From: Pseudoflavonifractor capillosus
Lineage (GTDB): Bacteria; Bacillota; Clostridia; Oscillospirales; Oscillospiraceae
Reading direction: 5' to 3'
Length of the DNA: 52,453 nucleotides
Assembly: GCF_016899775.1 (NCBI RefSeq)
Contig: NZ_JACJJE010000021.1
Coordinates: forward strand, 1 to 52,453
A model generated the notes under the pieces. It made no database searches, was not told where the DNA came from, and saw only the letters and a program-made list of their open reading frames with translations. The position numbers and the translations under genes are program-made. Each line of letters begins with the position of its first letter. Position 1 is the first letter of the stretch. Shown here in pieces: positions 49,680-52,453 of the stretch.

Positions 49680-50429
49680 CTATTTCTTTAAAATCCGCTT
49701 CAGCGCGGCCAGGTCTAGGAGGTTCACCGTCTCGAACTTTCCCTTATAAAACACCGCCCAGTTGTTGAACACACAGGGCAAGGCCTTGGCCTTCTCCAGG
49801 GAGTCCACGGGATGGAAGGTCACCAGAGTTCCGGTCTCCTGGCAGTACGACCGGGCCAGCTCCACGCTCTGGAGGATATAGGGACACTGGAAGTCATAGA
49901 AGATGGTCAGCTCCTCCCCCTCCACCCTTGGCTCCTTGACCTGGGGCGCAAACCGGGGGGCCGTCCCGTCAAAGGACCGGGCCAGCAGGGTATAGCCGTA
50001 GTCGGTGGCGTCCACCGCCTCAAATCCGAATTTTTGGGCGAAGGACTGGTCGGAGAGCCAGGCCTTCTGCTTGGCCGCCCCCAGCATGCACACCCCGGAC
50101 CGGCCCTTTGCCCGGGCGTCGGAGAGACAATACTCCATCAGCGCCCGGCCGTACCCCTTCCCCTTCTCACCGCCCAGCACCCACAGGCAGTAGATGTAGA
50201 GGTAGTTGTCCCCCAGAACCGGGACCCAGGCCGTCTCCAGGGGGACGTACTCGATAAATACTGTGGCCTTCGCGTCCAGCTTTCGGAACACGTGGCCCTC
50301 CTTCAAGCGGTCGGAGAGCCACTGACGCTTGGCCTCCACCCCCGGGTGGGGTTTTTTGCTGCGGATGATGCAGCACAGGTGCTCCCGTTCCAGATTTTTC
50401 GGGGTCAAGTTGACAAATGCTCCCTCCAT
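49680..50429 (-). CDS. GNAT acetyltransferase with C-terminal YoaP domain
   Basis: Acetyl-CoA-dependent acetyltransferase of unknown acceptor. The 249-residue protein has a GNAT core (about 1-145) with the acetyl-CoA loop GGEKGKGYGRALMEYC and GVCMLGAAKQK, followed by a linker and a thioredoxin-like/YoaP region (FYDFQCPYILQSVELARSYC, then HPVDSLEKAKALPCVFNNWAVFYKGKF). ATG 50429 has GGTGG at five bases; GTG 50438 is the alternative. It has its own promoter just upstream. Confidence 0.82.
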   Translation of the reverse strand: MEGAFVNLTPKNLEREHLCCIIRSKKPHPGVEAKRQWLSDRLKEGHVFRKLDAKATVFIEYVPLETAWVPVLGDNYLYIYCLWVLGGEKGKGYGRALMEYCLSDARAKGRSGVCMLGAAKQKAWLSDQSFAQKFGFEAVDATDYGYTLLARSFDGTAPRFAPQVKEPRVEGEELTIFYDFQCPYILQSVELARSYCQETGTLVTFHPVDSLEKAKALPCVFNNWAVFYKGKFETVNLLDLAALKRILKK

Positions 50430-50464
50430 GGATTCCACCCGCCTTTTCCGTTACTCGTACAAAC

Positions 50465-50493
50465 ATTCTATCACACAGGGCATTGGAACACAA
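50465..50493 (-). promoter_or_regulatory. Promoter of the GNAT-YoaP gene
   Basis: Minus strand TTGTGT (50493-50488), 17 bases, TAGAAT (50470-50465). It lies right after the cwlD coding end, so the GNAT gene is not dependent on cwlD transcription. Confidence 0.7.
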
Positions 50494-50498
50494 CTTCC

Positions 50499-51209
50499 TT
50501 ATGAGGACGCGGAGCCTCCTCCCAGACACCCCGCCGCGATGACCGCCGCCAGCTTCGTCTGATATTTCGGGTCCTGAAGCAGTCCCTCCTCCTCCGGGTT
50601 GGAGAGAAAACCGCACTCCACCAGCACCGCCCGGTTGGGGATGTGGTTCATCAGGTACACCGTACTTGGGATGGGCTTGCTCTCCCGGCTGTTCTCCGGC
50701 TGGAGGCTCTCCCGCACCACCCCCTGAATGGCCTGGGCCAGCTCCTGAGAGCCCTGGGTCGGAGCATAAAAGACCTGGGTTCCCCGGTACCGGGACTGCT
50801 GGAACATATTCTGGTGGATGCTCACCAGGGCGGCCTCCGGGTATAACGACGCCGTATCGGCCCGGTTGTGCAGGTCGGACGCCTTTTTCTCCCGCAGGGA
50901 GATCGCCTCCGGGTCGTGGAGGGAGATGTCCTCGGTGCGGAGCATGAGGGCGGGCTCTCCGCAGAAGCCAAAAATGCCGTCCACTCGCCGGGCGATCTCC
51001 AGATTGATCCGGCTCTCCACCACCCCGCCCGGGGACACCGCTCCTCCGTCCTCTCCCCCGTGGCCCGCGTCCACGATCCACCGCACCTCCAGCCCTGCGG
51101 GGGCCGGCGCGGCAGCGGACACGCTCTCCTCCAGCCGCCACAATACCCCGCCTATCACCGCCCCCAGCGCCAGGACGCCCGCCGCAAGCCAACGCGTTCT
51201 CCCTCTCAC
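50499..51209 (-). CDS. cwlD: N-acetylmuramoyl-L-alanine amidase CwlD-like (Amidase_3)
   Basis: Zinc amidase that, in spore formers, strips peptide side chains so that muramic delta-lactam can form in the spore cortex. The 236-residue protein has an N-terminal anchor (about 8-24), the zinc ligands His50 (DAGHGGEDGG), Glu65 (ESRINLEIA) and the histidine in SIHQNMF, and the catalytic glutamate in LVECGFLSNPEE. GTG 51209 is the start with GGAGG nine bases upstream; longer readings lack support. It diverges from the cotJ operon, which strengthens the sporulation assignment. Confidence 0.88.
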   Translation of the reverse strand: MRGRTRWLAAGVLALGAVIGGVLWRLEESVSAAAPAPAGLEVRWIVDAGHGGEDGGAVSPGGVVESRINLEIARRVDGIFGFCGEPALMLRTEDISLHDPEAISLREKKASDLHNRADTASLYPEAALVSIHQNMFQQSRYRGTQVFYAPTQGSQELAQAIQGVVRESLQPENSRESKPIPSTVYLMNHIPNRAVLVECGFLSNPEEEGLLQDPKYQTKLAAVIAAGCLGGGSASS

Positions 51210-51384
51210 AAGGCCCCACCTCCCCTTCAGACTATGGTCTGCAGCGGCGGCATATGAAAAATATTTTTTCGTCTCTCCGCCGGTTTTTCCGGCAGTTCCC
51301 GCTTTTCTCCCCTCAAATCTCCCCACATTCCGCCTCTCCCCTCCCCCTTTTCCTCCCCGCCGGGGACCGGCCGGACGGACGGAA

Positions 51385-51392
51385 CATAGAAT
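51385..51392 (+). promoter_or_regulatory. Possible sporulation sigma -10 box of the cotJ operon
   Basis: CATAGAAT resembles the CATA-type -10 of sigma-E/sigma-K promoters, and AC at 51366-51367, 17 bases before it, could serve as a sigma-K -35. It lies 53 bases before the start codon. No sigma-A promoter is evident. The rest of the 236-base gap 51210-51445 is pyrimidine-rich and without a gene. Confidence 0.35.
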
Positions 51393-51445
51393 GACGTGGA
51401 GGAGCCCTGAGCGCCCTCCGATCCTAACCAAGGAGGAATCCTGTC

Positions 51446-51910
51446 TTGAACAACGAAACCGGCAATTCCTGCCCGATGCCCTCCTGCCCGGACAACTACG
51501 GCACCATGCCCTCCTGCGCCGGGCTGGCGGTCCCCTATGTACCTTTTCAGCAGACCGGCTCCAAGCAATATTCCCAGAATGACGCGCTCAGCAACGGAAC
51601 CCTGTTTCCCGGTCTGAACCTGCCCTTCCATTTAAAGGTGGAGGGGAGCGCCCTGCCCTCTACCCCCCTGGTGGAGCTCCAGGCCCTGGAGTTTGTGGTG
51701 CTGGAGCTGGGCACCTACCTGGACACCCACCCGGATGACATGGAGGCCTTTGAGCTCTTTAAACAGTACTCCGCCATGGAGCAGAGCGCCAAGGCCGCCT
51801 ATGAGGCCAAATTCGGCCCCATCACCAAGACCAGCGCCGCCGCCGGCAGCTCCTACCGCTGGCTCCAGGACCCGTGGCCCTGGAATTTTGGGCAGAACGA
51901 GGTGAAATGA
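51446..51910 (+). CDS. Fused spore-coat protein CotJA-CotJB
   Basis: Spore-coat component. The 154-residue protein joins a CotJA-like part (about 28-62: AVPYVPFQQ...YSQNDALSNGTLFPGLNLPF) to a CotJB-like part (about 75-148: ELQALEFVVLELGTYLDTHP, DDMEAFELFKQYS and the end DPWPWNF). In Bacillus these are separate genes. There is no stop, ATG or ribosome site between the two parts. The N-terminus has a cysteine/proline-rich run (SCPMPSCPDNYGTMPSCAG). TTG 51446 is the start, nine bases after AAGGAGG. One base separates it from cotJC. Confidence 0.85.
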   Translation: MNNETGNSCPMPSCPDNYGTMPSCAGLAVPYVPFQQTGSKQYSQNDALSNGTLFPGLNLPFHLKVEGSALPSTPLVELQALEFVVLELGTYLDTHPDDMEAFELFKQYSAMEQSAKAAYEAKFGPITKTSAAAGSSYRWLQDPWPWNFGQNEVK

Positions 51911-51911
51911 G

Positions 51912-52453
51912 ATGTTTATTTATGAGAAAAAACTCCAGTTCCCGGTAAAGATCGCCACGCCCAATCCCAAGCTGGCCGCCTTCATCATCAGCCAGTACGG
52001 CGGCCCCGACGGCGAACTGGGGGCCTCCATGCGCTATCTGTCCCAGCGATACTCCATGCCCTTCGCCGAGGCCAAGGGGCTGCTCACCGATATCGGCACC
52101 GAGGAGCTGGGCCACATGGAGATGGTAGCGGCCATCGTCCACCAGCTCACCAGAAATCTCAGCGATGAGGACGTGCGGAATAATTCCGCTTTCGCCCCTT
52201 ACTTCGTGGACCACACCACCGGGGTCTACCCCACCGCCGCCTCCGGCTTCCCCTGGACCGCCGGATCTATCCAGTCCACCGGAGATCCTATTGCCGATCT
52301 GACGGAGGACTTGGCCGCAGAACAGAAAGCCCGCCTCACCTATGACAACATTCTGCGTCTTTCCGACGACCCAGATGTAAACAACGTCATCCGCTTCCTG
52401 CGGGAGCGGGAGATCGTGCACTTCCAGCGGTTTGGCGAGTGTCTGCGGCTTTG
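51912..52453 (+). CDS. cotJC: Spore-coat protein CotJC, manganese-catalase fold (partial, runs off the window)
   Basis: Ferritin-like di-metal protein of the spore coat, related to manganese catalase. The 180 codons seen include YEKKLQFPVKI at the start, an EELGHMEMVAAIVHQL helix carrying metal ligands, LAAEQKARLTYDNIL and REREIVHFQRFGECLRL with the second ligand set. The gene is open at the right edge and is probably missing only a few to some tens of residues. ATG 51912 lies one base after the CotJA-CotJB stop. Confidence 0.92.
   Translation, partial: MFIYEKKLQFPVKIATPNPKLAAFIISQYGGPDGELGASMRYLSQRYSMPFAEAKGLLTDIGTEELGHMEMVAAIVHQLTRNLSDEDVRNNSAFAPYFVDHTTGVYPTAASGFPWTAGSIQSTGDPIADLTEDLAAEQKARLTYDNILRLSDDPDVNNVIRFLREREIVHFQRFGECLRL

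Noticed and set aside
1-52453. tRNA, rRNA or complete insertion sequence genes
   Set aside because: No transposase reading frame, cloverleaf-like sequence ending in CCA or rRNA segment was recognised on either strand by eye; a dedicated search was not possible.

Overview
The window reads as a chromosomal segment from a GC-rich, spore-forming Firmicute of class Clostridia, most likely an Oscillospiraceae-type gut anaerobe of the Flavonifractor/Lawsonibacter/Oscillibacter kind. The support is a Gram-positive PolC, a PrkC/Stp pair, CdaA/CdaR, RemA, the sporulation genes cwlD and cotJ, and Firmicute gene order throughout. The genus is inference. Coding density is high, but seven intergenic gaps of 0.5 to 1 kb are packed with non-coding hairpin repeats. 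I saw no rRNA, tRNA, CRISPR array, phage genes or complete insertion sequence.

Layout. 1-7.8 kb holds a complete minus-strand histidine operon, hisC-B-Z-G-D-H-A-F-I-E, with a near-consensus promoter in front of hisC, repeated four-base stop/start overlaps, and an intrinsic terminator after hisE. 7.9-12.7 kb holds a FAD oxidoreductase, a nitroreductase and a Bax-inhibitor-1 membrane protein set between repeat blocks. 12.7-24.9 kb is the classical minus-strand block pyrH-frr-uppS-cdsA-dxr-rseP-ispG-(hypothetical)-(NTF2-like)-polC, which links ribosome recycling, isoprenoid and envelope lipid synthesis, intramembrane proteolysis and replication. 25.1-28.5 kb holds a ZIP metal transporter, a CoA-transferase-family protein and a small lipoprotein, again separated by repeats.

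29.4-46.9 kb is one long minus-strand housekeeping block: cdaA-cdaR-rseC-like-DUF5685-J protein-membrane protein-yicC-remA-gmk-rpoZ-priA-def-fmt-(repeat block)-rsmB-rlmN-stp-prkC-rsgA. It joins c-di-AMP synthesis, RNA decay, GMP supply, replication restart, translation start and finish, rRNA modification and muropeptide-sensing phosphorylation. 47-52.5 kb holds an ECF-like sigma factor with a DUF4179 membrane partner, a cyclase-family hydrolase, a GNAT acetyltransferase, the spore-cortex amidase CwlD, and a CotJ spore-coat operon that runs off the window end. In that operon CotJA and CotJB are fused.

The most unusual content is outside the genes. First, the last 50 bp of polC, which encode its sliding-clamp-binding tail, occur twice more downstream as displaced tails whose differences are mostly synonymous. 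This looks like footprints of elements that insert into the polC 3' end and restore it. Second, a modular non-coding element of about 245-300 bp is present in five main copies, two of them followed by an inverted partial copy, with conserved flanks and an exchangeable central hairpin. Third, there are at least three other interspersed hairpin families: GTAGGGGC...GCCCCTAC type hairpins in 14 copies, an A/T-stem element that starts exactly at stop codons, and a 164-bp imperfect palindrome.
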